Source: Bigelowiella natans CCMP2755 (taxonomy: Eukaryota; Cercozoa; Chlorarachniophyceae). Taken from it: DNA of 48,029 nt. The first letter of the stretch is position 1; the number at the start of each line of letters is the position of its first letter. The notes below the pieces were generated by a model that was given only the letters and a program-made list of their open reading frames with translations, ran no database searches and was not told the origin of the DNA. The stretch covers positions 5,001 through 53,029 of the forward strand of contig ADNK01001245.1 of assembly GCA_000320545.1 (NCBI GenBank). The letters run 5' to 3'. The position numbers and the translations under genes were made by a program. Shown here piece by piece: positions 12,359 through 24,435 of this stretch.

Positions 12359-13144
12359 ATGCTTCGACAAGAGGGTGACAATAAGTAGTAACTACGGGAT
12401 GATGCAGCTGTTGAATTTGTGTACTACGATTGACAAACTTGAAACAAAGTGAACTTTAAATCATTTTCTTTCTTCGCGAAAATATGATTCAAATCTGCGA
12501 CAAAGTTGACTGACATACGCAGTGCAAACAGTTCGCGTAGCGGCGCACGCGGTGTTTTTTTTGTCAACTTCAAACAGAAGCATTACATCGCTTCTGGTTG
12601 CATCAGACTGATGCTCATGAATCGCAAATGTAGATACTGATACAAACACTGTTGCTGTTCACTGTACTGCTGGAACAATGCATGACCACAGGCATCTTTG
12701 TTTGCTTGCCCGCAGCGTAGCGCGCGGCCAACTCGCATAGCACATGACAGTCCTTCAGTACTATGTATAGCGCTAAATGTTGCGGACACTCGCTATACAA
12801 TGCACACAAAACGACGAATGTTTCAGTACATGTGACTTCATTCGGTTCCCGTTTTCGCCCTATATGTCTGGGGTCCAACCGCCACATATCTCACTACATT
12901 GCTTTGCCAATAGCTCTAGGACACTACGGTGCATCTCCTGGCAGTTTTGCAGCCAACAAATTCTATTGCTGCATGTCGTCTATGTGTAGTACAGTGTATG
13001 TTGTGATTCGCACATCTAGCTAGGCGTCGCAGTGTTACGCCGTATATCTATTTCCATGCACAACCGCGTCAAATGTGTCACGCTCTGCAATGGTAGCTGC
13101 GAAAGCGAAAGTGACAAGAATATACTCACGAATGTTGAAAATAG
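12359..13144. other. Convergent 3' spacer, no gene seen
   Basis: The spacer lies between the 3' ends of PP5 and the minus-strand gene ending at 13145. It is rich in tgca and gcgc words and short palindromes, like the other convergent spacers. Overlapping open frames on both strands (12461-13023) have no protein-family features and mutually conflict. Confidence 0.5.
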
Positions 13145-13629
13145 TTAGATCTCAACAGCATTTTTCTCAATGGTTTTCTTAATGATATCCACGTGTTTTA
13201 CACTGCTTACCATGCATGTAATCGTAGCCTGTTCCGACATGTAGGTTATTGCAAAAAGTAGTAGTTTAATTTTTGCAAAAAAATAATTAGCAGTATACGG
13301 ACCTTTGCGTAGTAATTGCCGTCGGCGATCAAATTCTCTATCACATCGTCAAGCGGAATATCCCTTCCTATTTCCCTGCTTTAAGAAACCAGACGCACTC
13401 TTCAGCTTGAAAATATCGGGCAGGATGAAGGATAGGCATGAAGCGTTTTTGCCGGAAAGCACCACCACCTGCCCTTCGAGGAACCCAACACGTGCTGGAA
13501 ATGGATGTGAAGGTGCCAAAAGGTCGGATAATAATGAAATAGGCTATGACCTAAACAGGGTCAAATAGAGTTGACCCGAGTGGTTGACCCACGAAAAAGA
13601 GTTATAAGATAGATTAAAACGACGACCAA

Positions 13630-13692
<63 letters not shown>

Positions 13693-14201
13693 ACCTGTGA
13701 TGCTGGTAACGAGAACCTCTCATTTATCTCTAGCAAGATGTCTTCTCGCATTTTCTTCAGCACAGCAAAGTGTTCTTCTCTAAGGTCTCGTATGGGCTGT
13801 AGAGTTTTCCGTTCAATAGACTTATATTCAACCAGAACAATGAGCAAGCGCGTGAGTTGAGGGATATATAAAGTACTATGCAACTGCGATATGGATGATG
13901 AAGTTACTAGGCCGAGGAGATGCAATCCCTTCTTCTGTGACTTATCTTGCCATTTGTAATCGACGACACACATCCTGCGAAAATGTGGGTCCGATTTTTT
14001 TTCAAATAACTGAATTTTCCCATCAGAAAAACAATGCCCCCTCCTTTAGCATGACATACTTTTCGACGAAGACGCTCGAAATTTCGTGGTTAACCATCAT
14101 CAAAGCCACGTCGTACAGCGGGCCATTCTTCATATTAGATAATCGAACAAACAAGCTACTACCGCTACTACGACGACGCCCATTATCGTAGCGCCAGGCA
14201 T
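13145..14201 (-). CDS. Hypothetical protein containing a copied CBS-motif exon
   Basis: Tentative model, about 227 residues: exons 14201-14163, 14127-14060, 13974-13695, 13550-13399, 13363-13303, 13228-13145 (stop TAA 13147-13145). Phases agree, but two introns would be only 35 nt. The exon 14127-14060 (PLYDVALMMVNHEISSVF) is nearly identical to an exon of the neighbouring CBS protein. The next exon continues with GLHLLGLVTSSSIS, which fits the second half of a CBS motif, so this may be a diverged CBS paralog. Further on lie a helical stretch (REEHFAVLKKMREDILLEI) and a C-terminal SSVKHVDIIKKTIEKNAVEI. In exon 13550-13399 another frame also looks protein-like, so that exon's frame is uncertain. 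The proposed first exon would encode a short hydrophobic N-terminus (MPGATIMGVVVVA); it too is uncertain. Confidence 0.45.
13627..13690. repeat. (TA)n microsatellite in intron
   Basis: A nearly perfect TA array lies immediately downstream (in gene direction) of the donor at 13694 in the minus-strand hypothetical gene. Confidence 0.95.
13973..14155. repeat. Direct duplicate, copy 1 (CBS exon plus flanking introns)
   Basis: A 183 bp segment matches 15268-15449 with only three differences by eye: one C/T, one G/C and one extra C. It spans the end of one intron, a 68 bp exon, and a whole following intron up to its acceptor. The exonic change turns NDPLYD into NGPLYD in this copy. Confidence 0.95.
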
Positions 14202-14805
14202 CCTAGGCAGGGAATTCGAGTTTGGTTTAGATGATCCGTGTTCTAGTGAGGAAACTTGTTCAGGGTAGGAAAGGGAGCAATATTAATGGGGGTGCAACAA
14301 CAGACTGCATCTTCCAGATCATGATGCCTCTCCGAGATCCGCGCATAGCCGCCGGAACGAACAAGGCATTGTATAGTCAATCGTAAGGGATTTATTTTAG
14401 CTTACTACTGTTAACTTATAGTTTTATTATTCGGCAGTGTACATAGATAGTCTATCATTAGTGTTCATTGCTCATCGAATGTCGCACATAAATGATCTAG
14501 TAGTGGTGATACTACGATGAGGAATGGTTGCGTGCATGCATACAGCATGGAGCACAAAACAATGCTGTTTCATCCCATCGTATATACGTACGCGGCGGGC
14601 GGCCTACATCCCACATCTAGATACCATCCATCGCATGCATTGTGTTCACTCGATCATAGCATCATCATCAATGTCAGAGTAGTGCGCAGCGCTAGCGGCC
14701 AGACGACACATGTCTAGATGCACTCGCCTGCTAAGCATAGGCACGCACTGTACGGTGTAATAACCATCAAGACATGCCGCTATGCTTACATGTGTGGTAC
14801 TTAAA
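14202..14805. other. Tandem intergenic spacer with TGCATGC words
   Basis: The spacer lies between two minus-strand genes. It contains gtgcatgcatac (14531-14542), catcgcatgcattg (14629-14642) and tctagat pieces, the same word set as the convergent spacers. No coding exon is supported apart from possible 5' sequence of the 13145-14201 gene. Confidence 0.5.
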
Positions 14806-15727
14806 TCATTCCACATTCAATGAGCTAGCAAGTGCGTTTGCAATGTCGATAGCTGATATCGAACCGGCAGGCTCGCCATCCTTCACGACTACGAGTTCGC
14901 TGGAAAAACAGAAGAATCACATTTTGATTTGCAAGATGCGTAAAATATCAGTCTTACGCAGTTCCTCTTTCGGAAAGAATGAGAAGAGCCTCGGAGAGCG
15001 TTGTGCTGACATCTACCTGTTAAAATTTTGAGAAATCTCAAGGTTATTTTTTGAATCTTTCTTAAAAAAACGTATTTTGTTCGTACGCATGTCGCACTGT
15101 CCTTCGATATGAAAGCATCTTCTACCGTTCCCATCTCAGGGTCCATCTTGGATTAAGAAATAACACTCAGCGAATTTAGGCCTCAGAATATGATTGTTTG
15201 ATTACCCCTCTTACGACACAGGCGTTGGTCAGGTCTCTTTCTCTAATTACTCCTATCCATTTTGAATTCCTGCGAAAATGTGGGTCCGATTTTTTTTCAA
15301 ATAACTGAATTTTCCCATCAGAAAAACAATGCCCCTCCTTTAGCATGACATACTTTTCGACGAAGACGCTCGAAATTTCGTGGTTAACCATCATCAAAGC
15401 CACGTCGTACAGCGGGTCATTCTTCATATTACATAATCGAACAAACAAGATCAAACCATACAACTCAGCGACGGTAAATACTCTTGAAAAGGCGAAATAA
15501 ATCAGAGAGTAGGTATTAATTACAAGTTCGACGGTGTGGATGAACGAGCCAGGGTCGATGAGGTCTTTACATGTGGTTTGGGTGAGCATGGAAAGGCCCG
15601 CAGACGGTGTCGAATCCGTTGAAAAGTATGACGTGGATGTCAAGTCACGAGCATGGACACAGGGATAGCGGGGAACACGCTTCCCGATGCTGCCCAGCCA
15701 CCTCACCTGGGCGCACACTCGCCTCAT
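14806..15727 (-). CDS. CBS-domain-pair protein, probably mitochondrial (CBSX3-like)
   Basis: About 182 residues from six exons in perfect phase: 15727-15524, 15421-15354, 15269-15206, 15146-15087, 15016-14958, 14899-14806 (stop TGA). The N-terminus MRRVCAQVRWLGSIGKRV with a following YFS/T is Arg-rich and acid-free, typical of a mitochondrial presequence. The first CBS motif runs from IHTVELNDPLYDVALMM to WIGVIRERDL. The second runs from CVDVSTTLSEALLILSERG to ELVVVKDGEPAGSISAIDI. CBS pairs usually bind adenine nucleotides and regulate partners; plant CBSX3 acts on mitochondrial thioredoxin. An in-frame upstream ATG (15811) would lengthen the N-terminus, but the Arg-rich start at 15727 looks better. 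Exon 15421-15354 with its introns is duplicated in the downstream gene. Confidence 0.88.
15268..15449. repeat. Direct duplicate, copy 2 (CBS exon plus flanking introns)
   Basis: This is the partner of 13973-14155. Here the segment lies inside a complete, phase-consistent CBS gene, so this is likely the source copy. The segment ends match splice boundaries to within a few bases. Confidence 0.95.
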
Positions 15728-16404
15728 TATTGCCCCTGCCTTGTACGTGTGAAAGGCTAAAAAGATTGTCGCAGGGTTAAAATGTAACATATTCACCATA
15801 GGTTTACACATTTTTTTAGTTTGGTCTAAAAACAGTATCTAAGACAGGCATAAGTACTAGTCGCAGATTATCCGGGATGTTACTATTTAATTTTCTTCTC
15901 GGACAGAGTTCATCGTGTTTGTTGTTGTTGTTGTTGTTCACATGTTCTACCACGAGCATTACTTTTTCGGATAACATTTATCGATCAACTTTCGAACAAG
16001 TAAACGTATGCACGTTCTCGTCGACATTATTGAGACATGATGTCTCGAAGAAAATTCGATGAGTTAACTCTGTTCTCACGGAAATCATCGTATGAAAATC
16101 TGCCTAATCAGTGTTTGCTGTTTAGCAATAAGTTATTATTGTTCGTTCACTCATTCGAACTATTCACTGTTCATCTCCCTGCACCCACCCCCGCAAACGG
16201 CAACCTTGTCCAGTTCTTCGTGTACAACCATCCATCAGGTTGCCTTTAGTTGTTCCTGTGAGGCAACAGAAGTCGGTTGTTCCAAGTCTTTGACGTAACA
16301 TCCCACCTGCTGAAAGAGAGGAGGGACATATCATCCTCGAGAGTTGTGCCACAAGCATTCTTCAACAGTAGAGCAGCGATACCTAGGCAGGTTAGTTCAA
16401 CACA
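15728..16404. other. Divergent 5' spacer (CBS gene / PKA)
   Basis: Shared upstream region of the CBS gene and the PKA gene. It holds a short (GTT)n at 15920-15938. Pyrimidine-rich stretches and an acceptor-like cag at 16388-16390 just before the PKA ATG suggest a possible 5'-UTR intron. No coding exon is supported. Confidence 0.45.
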
Positions 16405-17801
16405 ATGAACGCTCTTTTTGGAATCCGAAAGACAAAGATGGGACAAGACATCAAAGAAGAAGAAAATGTGGTCCGATTGCGACAATTCTTTGAAACAAAA
16501 GGACGAGAAGCGTGTAGCAAAGACTTCAAGTTTATAAAATCAATAGGCCAGGGCACTTTCGGGCACATACGTCTCGCAACATTAAATATTGATGGACAAC
16601 AAAGCCCATTCGCCTTGAAAATCCTGCGAAAATCTGAGGTTCTCCGCACAAAGCAGTTGGATCATGTATTAGAAGAAAAGGCCAATTTAATGGCGATGTC
16701 CCACAACTTCATCGTCAAGTTATTCCACACATTTAAAGACAAAGACAACTTGTACCTCGTTCTAGAATATGCAATTGGAGGAGATCTCTTCGGACACTTG
16801 CGAAAGAAGGGGAAATTGGATAACGAAACCTCTCGTTACTATGCTGCGGAGATCACTGTTGCATTAGCATATATGCACAGCAAGGTGAAGTGCAATCCCT
16901 TTCGATTCCTACTTCGCTGCTGACTTGTTTGTTTTCTTTTATTCATATATGCAGGGTATTGTTCATAGAGATGTTAAGCCAGAAAACATCCTCATAGACG
17001 GGAAGGGGCACTTAAAACTCACAGATTTGGGTTTTAGCAAAAAAATAGAAAACGGCAAGCGAACGTGGACACTCTGCGGCACTCCCGAATATCTGGCACC
17101 TGAGATTATACACAGCGTAGGTATCAATCATTTGTTTCCAAGCTATAAGAGAAGGGCATGAAATGATGATTCTGTCACTTGCATATTTCGATACCCCATT
17201 TCCGTAAACAAAGTAAGCTTTGCGATTAAGCAGATACTTGAAGAACGAACCCCTAGTTAAACGATAAATCCAAATATTTTTCCAGGTCACACGTTTGGGG
17301 TTGATTGGTGGGCTCTTGGAATCTTGATATTTGAGATGCTCGCGGGGTTCCCTCCATTTTACGATGAACAACCATTCAAAATATATCAGAAGATCTGTGT
17401 TGGTATTGGGAAAGTAGAGTTTCCGAAGAGCATAGATACAAAAGCACGAAGCCTTATAAAATCTCTCTTGGAGACGTATTACCCCAAGAGGTTGGGATGC
17501 CTCAAAAACGGTGGTTATGATGTTCGGAAGCACAAATGGTTCAAAGGGTAATTATCAAAAAACGAACTAATTTTAAACCAGCCTCTCACTGCGTGTCGTA
17601 CAACTTTTGATAATACGTTGTATTGATTACAGGTTAAAGTTCAAAAGGATCATCAATTTGGAGATACCCCCTCCTTACATCCCTAAAGTTGATTCTCCGA
17701 TTGATACGAGACATTTTAGCAGCGATGTGGAGGACAACATTGACGAAAAGGAGATTGTGGCTATTTCGCAACCTGAAGAGGAAAAATTTAACAGCTTCTG
17801 A
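16405..17801 (+). CDS. PKAC: cAMP-dependent protein kinase catalytic subunit (AGC kinase)
   Basis: Phosphorylates Ser/Thr in basic contexts; in the family it is held by a cAMP-binding regulatory subunit. Four exons in phase (16405-16884, 16955-17120, 17286-17547, 17633-17801) give 358 residues, against about 350 for animal PKA-C. Visible motifs: GQGTFG loop, FALKIL with the ATP lysine, [12 protein letters not shown], activation loop [15 protein letters not shown] with the PDK1-site Thr, and a C-terminal FNSF that ends the protein exactly as the PKA FXXF tail does. The metal-binding DFG reads DLG, an uncommon variant in AGC kinases. A second in-frame ATG at 16438 would give an MGQD N-terminus, which could be N-myristoylated as in animal PKA; the first ATG is equally possible. 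A PKG catalytic domain is less likely given the absence of upstream cyclic-nucleotide domains. Confidence 0.95.
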
Positions 17802-19276
17802 ATTCTTCTAGGAATAATAAGATCCCCATCCATGAAGTGGCTATGTATTTAAATCTTGTGATAGGGAACGATAGCATGAACTGATAGATTCACAGCACAG
17901 CCATGTAGTTTTTACTTGCAGTCTCATAAAATTCAATGGGACAGATACAGGGCCTTACATTTTTTCTATTATAAACAATTCCAAGTTGAAGGAAAGGTAT
18001 ATATACGGATAAATTGAATTCAGGCGACTTCAGAACTACATGTAGACATATTATGACATGCGCACCGGTAGCGAATATTAAAGTTATGGTTTAAAAAAAA
18101 CGCGGTGAGATTATTCGTCGCTAATCGAACGGGCTAGCGACTCGAGTGTAGAGCATTATTCGCATGCACACGACTGTGTGCATCTGTTACATCATTGTGT
18201 AGCGAATGCAGTATCTACATTGCACTAATTTAATTCATTACATCCGTCTTACATTGCACTAGTGCATGCTATAGCATGTCTAGATGCATCTAGATGATGT
18301 ACATGCGTCTAGACATATCAACTAGCTCGCGTCTTGGCCATACACTAGATACACACTAGATCATGCACTATGAGACGAGACGGATGTGATGAATTGATTG
18401 AATCTTTTTAATGGTTAATAATGTAGCTGTCTCTCTCTAAATCTGTGCAATGCAGCGGCTGCATATGTAGCGCTCATATGTTGCATCTGTTTGTTTCCAT
18501 TGTTGTCACGTGTTTCACAATGCGCTACATCATATGTGTGAGACGGTTGTAATGAATGAATTAATAAATTTGTTTAATGGTCACCCTGATGTCTCTATCT
18601 AGCTATGTGATCTAGCTAGCCATGACGAGCTCTTTGAGCTAAGCTCAAATATTCTAGTATTGCCACATCTGTGCCGTCGCATCGTGAGATTGCGTGTGCG
18701 CGTACAGCAACAAGTATCTCAGGTATCACAGCGATCGCACGCCAAGCACATCGCATGCACATAAATGGTATAGTTGTCATCGCTCATGCGTACACTTAAT
18801 ATCAACAACTGAGTAATAAAAATGATGATGATTACATTGGACTTGTTCATGGAAAAAGGCGAGTTTCGCTACTACATGTAATTGTGCATCCACGTATGAA
18901 ATGCGTGTACATGCATACATGCAAAATTTATTTATGCACGAAACTGCACTTGGCTTATCAATAAGTGTTGTCTAGGTGCATGCTGCCTGTAAATGTATAG
19001 GATCTAATTGCACATACGTCTACATGCTGACTCACCTGTGTACAGTGCATTTGTTGTTATTGTTATGTGATCTTAAATGTAAATTTATAGTTTTCCTAAC
19101 GAGGTTCCCCGTATGTATCGGCAGCAAAACACCCACTCTTTGCAGCTGGTTGATTGGGTTCGTACACATGAGATGAATTTGTAATACTTTTTCGGATGCG
19201 TAGCTTCATCTGAACTGTATAATCGAGATATCGGACAGTTGTCGCACAACATCATATCCTGGCTGGCCAGAAGGAC
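17802..19276. other. Convergent 3' spacer, largest repeat-bearing island
   Basis: About 1.5 kb between the 3' ends of PKA and flavocytochrome b2. It is packed with short palindromes (agatgcatct, ctagctagc, tgcatgct). It contains an inverted-repeat element at 18227-18403 and a further related copy near 18535-18580. A segment at about 18483-18527 (gcatctgtttgtttcc...) resembles one at 32407-32450 in another spacer. No gene is supported. Confidence 0.55.
18227..18403. mobile_element. MITE-like element with ~40 bp imperfect inverted repeats
   Basis: The left arm (18227-18268) read in reverse complement begins catgcactag and contains agacggatgtaatgaatt. The right arm (18362-18403) begins catgcactatg and contains gagacggatgtgatgaatt. 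The two arms therefore form an imperfect terminal inverted repeat around about 90 bp of internal sequence, itself full of tctaga palindromes. It encodes nothing. Right-arm relatives occur near 18535 and 4511. No target-site duplication was established, so MITE status is inference; a plain hairpin spacer is the alternative. Confidence 0.5.
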
Positions 19277-21914
19277 TTAAAGCTTTGCGAATGGCTCGTA
19301 TCCGTAGTTCATCATGTCCTAAATGGGGCACACACACACACACACACACCAGCAAATGGCTTCTTCGTTAGTCCAATGCTTACTTAGCGGCTACAGGATT
19401 AGTTCTTTGAAAGACTAAGCTCAAATATTGAATGGTGGCTCAGTCACAATTACATCTAAGGCTGCATTTCCTTCGCGAGCAATTAAAGTTAACACCAAAG
19501 TCAGTGTTCAAGAGTTCTGCATTTTCTTCTTTGGGGATGGGTGGGGGGGGGGGGGGTTCTCGTTGTGTTGCTATTTTTATTGCATTCATCTTTCTATCAA
19601 ACTACTGATTCCTACAACCGGGTTGGGAGAAGCAACGTAGTGATGATGGAGACTCTTGATGGACACCTGGATGATGGAGAGATAAGGTGAGGTATTCGAT
19701 GCGGTGCAGTACGATGACGACGACGGCAGTCTTTTTGATAGATTTGGGTCGCCGGTCAGTATTGTCATCATTTATTCAGTCTTATTGCGTGCATGATGGT
19801 GTGTGTACATACCATGGAAGAGTCTATTTCGTCGACGCGAGTGGTGCCGCACAACATCATAGCCTGTGGTGATGAGTAGGTTACTTTGGGCGATGATGAC
19901 GATGAGGATGATGATGAGTATGATATCGTAACTTCATCGAAAACGACGTTTTTCCAAATGTTAAAGTATATGCATGTACTTAACGTACACATCATTTCAC
20001 ATAGTAAAAGACCGTTACAGTACATCATCATTCATACACACAAAACATCTATAATCTACCGTTCTAAATTCATCCTTGAGCAGCTGCAAGACTTTAGTCA
20101 CTCCTGCGGTTCCGTAGCCAGCAGCTCCATAAATGACCTACAATAAGATAGTGAATGAATCATCATCATCATTATCATCATACAGTCTAATGATAAGAGC
20201 CGTTGCACACAATTGCGCGCTCTGCTCTTATTCTGTGTTCACATGACGTAGTACTCACACCGACGCCTATCACACCACACACTCATCGCATGAATGCATA
20301 CTATACTACCGGGCGGCCAACCAAGACCCCTTTGGCTCCTAGAGCTATTGCCTTAAAGATATCCGTTCCTGGTAGTAGTAGTAGTAGTAGTAGTAGTAGT
20401 GTTGGTTCCGAGGAGGTCATTTATTTACGACGACGACGACGAAGATTGAGAAGAACGAGGAGGAAGAAAAGACTTGACCTCCCTCCCTCCTCCTCCTTCT
20501 CCTCCTCAAGATCACCAACCCCCACAATGATCATTATCATTATCTATCGTATCGTTCGTTATAACCACGACGACGTTGTTTTACCTCTGCGGATTCCCCC
20601 ATCGATGAAGACTTCCATTTTGTTCTCTGCTCCGACCTGCAGTTGTAGCAGCAGCAGTAGCAGCACGCATCAGATATAAGGGGGGGGGGGGGGGAGGGGA
20701 AGGAGGGAGAGGCAGGGGGAGAGGAGGAAGAGATAGAAGAAGCAGAAAATATCTCATTGCTGAGGTTTTCCACCGTCTAAAAACTTATTATCATTGATTG
20801 AAAGGGGGAGGGGGGGGGGGGACAGTTCTCGTAAGAAGCTGCTGCTGGCTAGTTGTTCGGTTGACACACATGTAGGAATAACATAACCAAATACCTTTTT
20901 CAAAGCTTCCATGACCTCTGGAAGAGTCTCAATAGCAGACCGAGAGAAGTCAAGCTGGCGACCTAGTTGAGTTGTTAGCCAACATGGTCCACAATAATGA
21001 TTTCTTTGATGATGATTATAACTATGATGATGATGATGATGACGTTTTACTTCTAACCGTCTTTATTTTCTCTTTCACTCTCTCCCTCCCCCCTCCCTCC
21101 TCGAAAACATCGGGATAATTAGGTGAGAAAGACGGACGTGATACTATCTTCTTGCAGCGATCATACATGCTGTATTCGTGTGTTTGTGACACATAACACA
21201 TCATCATTACTACTACTACTACTACTACTACTACAAGCAGGTTATGTTCAGGCAACCTCCATGATTGGAAACGACGATTCCTTTAGCACCATGCTTGAAA
21301 GCCAGCACTGCATCTTCGGCACATCTAATGTGTGTGTATGTATGTGTGTGTGTGTGTGTGTGTGGGTAGTGATCTAGCACCGAGCACACGTCATCATCAT
21401 TCTCATCATCACTATCCCTCAGCATCAGTCAACCTTGAACAATTTGCTGATGGCTTTTTGTTTAATCTTCTTTTTCTTCTTCTTCTTCTCCTCTCTTCTC
21501 TTAAATAAAAGTTGATCATCGGTGAGTGGTTGATTACTGTATGCCCTTGATGACAATGTCCATGTTCGTCGTCTCCTGATCATCGGGAGAAAAGACGAGG
21601 AAGAAGAGGAGAATAATGAGACTATGATGACGATCAACAGCAGCAGAAACATTGAATGACAAAATCAAAACTACCATCCCCATCATGTTGGCTGCTACGG
21701 TATTCGTAGATAGATAGATACATAGATAAACACCGTCATTCATCATCATCATTCCCCCCTCCCCCCCCCCTCAGACTACCTTCAGACTCGGGATATCGCT
21801 CCAGGCCAGGCTAGGGTCGATGAACGATGATAGGTAATTGGCGGTTCCACCCCCCCTGGTCATCGGATGTACGTCCGTGTTAAACGTGTGTGAGTGTGTA
21901 TCAGTTGCTGAATG

Positions 21915-21953
<39 letters not shown>

Positions 21954-24398
21954 AAATAGGCACCTGTTCCCCACTTGACCATCGTCCTCCTGGTTGGTTG
22001 CTTGGGGCACGTATTTCATACGCATGTCCTTCTCACGCCTACCCATCTGGGGAGCGTCGACCTGTATGCAGCAGCAGCAGCAGCAGCAGCAGCAGCACAT
22101 GATTCAACCCGGTGGGTGGGTGGGGACAGCATGACACGACATGACACGGCATGGCAAGCGACGAGATGGACTCAATATGCAAGCGATAGAGCAGCATTTG
22201 GATGTAAGGATGATACCGTAACGAAGAGGGCTTTGCATCCACATTTCTCCGCTCGTCGAATTAATTTTTCCTGGTTTGATTGCATATGCATAGGCAGACG
22301 TAAAGGGGGAGATAGCACGTTATTTAGCTCTCTCCAAACCTCAATAGTACGAATATCACGCACACACGAGGCATCATATCATGGCTCTGAGATAAGTAAT
22401 TTAATTGATATATCTGTTCAACTCACCGTCTTTTTGCGGTCGGTGTTGACGTAGAGCTGCATGAAATGAATCTGTCCTGGCTTTCTCACCTAAAAAGCAA
22501 CAACAACATCATCATCATCATCATCATCATCATCATTCTCTGTTCTCAGACAAGCATTGCTATCCAGTGAGAGGTGTTAAAACCGAGTGGCTATTACCGC
22601 TGTGATTTCCTCCACAGTAAGCGAACCGAGAGTAGGGACGACCTAAGAAGAAGTAACACAACAACACTACATTACACATCTATCAACAAGTGCTATTCGA
22701 TTAACCCATTCCAACAAGACTCGGATCACAATGGGTGTCCCCTCCCCCTCCCTCCTTCCTCGTCGACGACTACTTACTACCTGAATGATTCCCTGGTTAC
22801 CAGCGCCTTGACAGTAGCACTTTTCTCCTACAAGATCAATTTAATGAGGACATCACTCAGCGTATGCGACTACAGACGTCACAGCTTCTACTGCTCAGTT
22901 GGGCTATCATCATCATCATCATCATCCGTCCACAAGCACGCAAGCAAGCACGCCAGAATGCAGGAGACAAACAAGCACACCCCCATAGCTGATGCTGACA
23001 TGCTGACGCTGATCTAGAAGTCTTTTTAGATTTGACGGGGTGTTAATACCATCAGGATGCGCCAATTTTGCGAGAGCTGTAGGGGCAATCATCACCTACA
23101 TCATACGGGTGAGACGACGTCACCGAGTCAGCAAGTTTACGTACAAACGAGAGGAGCCGGCAGAGGGGGAGGAGGAGGAGAGAATCTCGTTGGATGTTAA
23201 CTTGCATAAAATCTCTCCCCTCCTCCTCCTCCTCCTCCTCCTCCTCCTCCTTGACATAACTACGAACACTGACTCCTCACCGGGAAGGCGCTTTTGTAAC
23301 CCAGGATTGTAGTTTCCATGTTTATGTCGCGCACGTTCACCTTAATTGTATCGAGAAGGGAGGAGGGAGGGGGAGAGGGGGTCAGTGAGGTTGGAAGATG
23401 AGGACTCGTCGTCATCCCTGACGGTACCAGATGTGATGATGATTCAATGTTCTTCCGAGGGAGGGGGGGGGGGGGAGGGTATACTAACTAAATAACCACC
23501 AAACTACCACTACTACTTTCACGTTACTACCATAACACGCGGTTTTAGCCAGATTCGTCCGAAAGCGGAGTGATTTTCACGTAATGTGACCTAGGAGGAG
23601 GAGAAGGAGGAGAGGAGGAGGAATTAATGCGGCGATAATGGCGACACTTCTCAGAAGAAGATCGACTATTAAAATCAATCATGCTTTGAAAGACAAGATA
23701 GATGTCCTCTTGGATGTTAACTTGCATAAAATCTCTCCCCTCCTCCTCCTCCTTGACATAACTACGAACACTGTTCTTTTTCTTCTTCACACTCTAACCT
23801 ACCTCGTCATCCGAGCCAGACGAAATGTAGGCGTATGCAGGGGCGGATAAACAACTCTTTGCGACCTGATGAGAGTTGTGCGGAAACGTGTTATTTATGA
23901 CGTACGCGTTCGTGTTGTTCAGTTTTGCTGAATCGGAACAACAATTATCTCTTTAAAAATAAAAATTGCAATCCTAAAGCAGCTCTCGGTGTGAATTATT
24001 GATTGATCTAGCAAGTCATTGGTTGAATGATATTCCTCACTTGCTCGAATTCGAAAGCATTGAGCAGGTAGTCCAAGGGTGGTTTCTCTCCCTCTTTCTG
24101 CATATATGTTGTTAAACAGTAGTGAGTGGATGGGAGGAGGAGGAGGAATCACCGATAACCAATAACAAAGAAGGAGCAGCCTTATTACAGTAACTAGCCC
24201 CTCACCTTTTCCTCCACCACTGTTTCCTTAACGTCCTTAGGATCCAACGTGCCAACGCAAGGGGCAACATCCGTGTATCTTACATGATTAGTATCATTTG
24301 TTAGGCTCATGCGTGCTATCATGCTGTATTTTATTCATTCAATGTATTTGTTGCTTCTTCCTTGAAAAAAAAGAGTCGCCGTACTCTATGTCAGCGAC

Positions 24399-24435
<37 letters not shown>

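Noticed and set aside
13305-13568. 87-codon plus-strand open frame
   Set aside because: The minus-strand model through the same region ends in a convincing phase-matched C-terminus; the plus frame has no support.
15425-15523. Extra small exons inside the first intron of the CBS gene
   Set aside because: They break phase; joining 15524 directly to 15421 gives a continuous CBS motif.
19586-19771. Reading through 19619 to a stop at 19586 as the flavocytochrome b2 C-terminus
   Set aside because: Possible, but splicing at 19618 to 19318 gives a phase-matched end with a PTS1-type AKL, more like the family; kept as the stated alternative.
20203-20773. Ser/Arg-rich open frames on both strands
   Set aside because: They translate repeat-rich introns of the flavocytochrome b2 gene and overlap its conserved exons.
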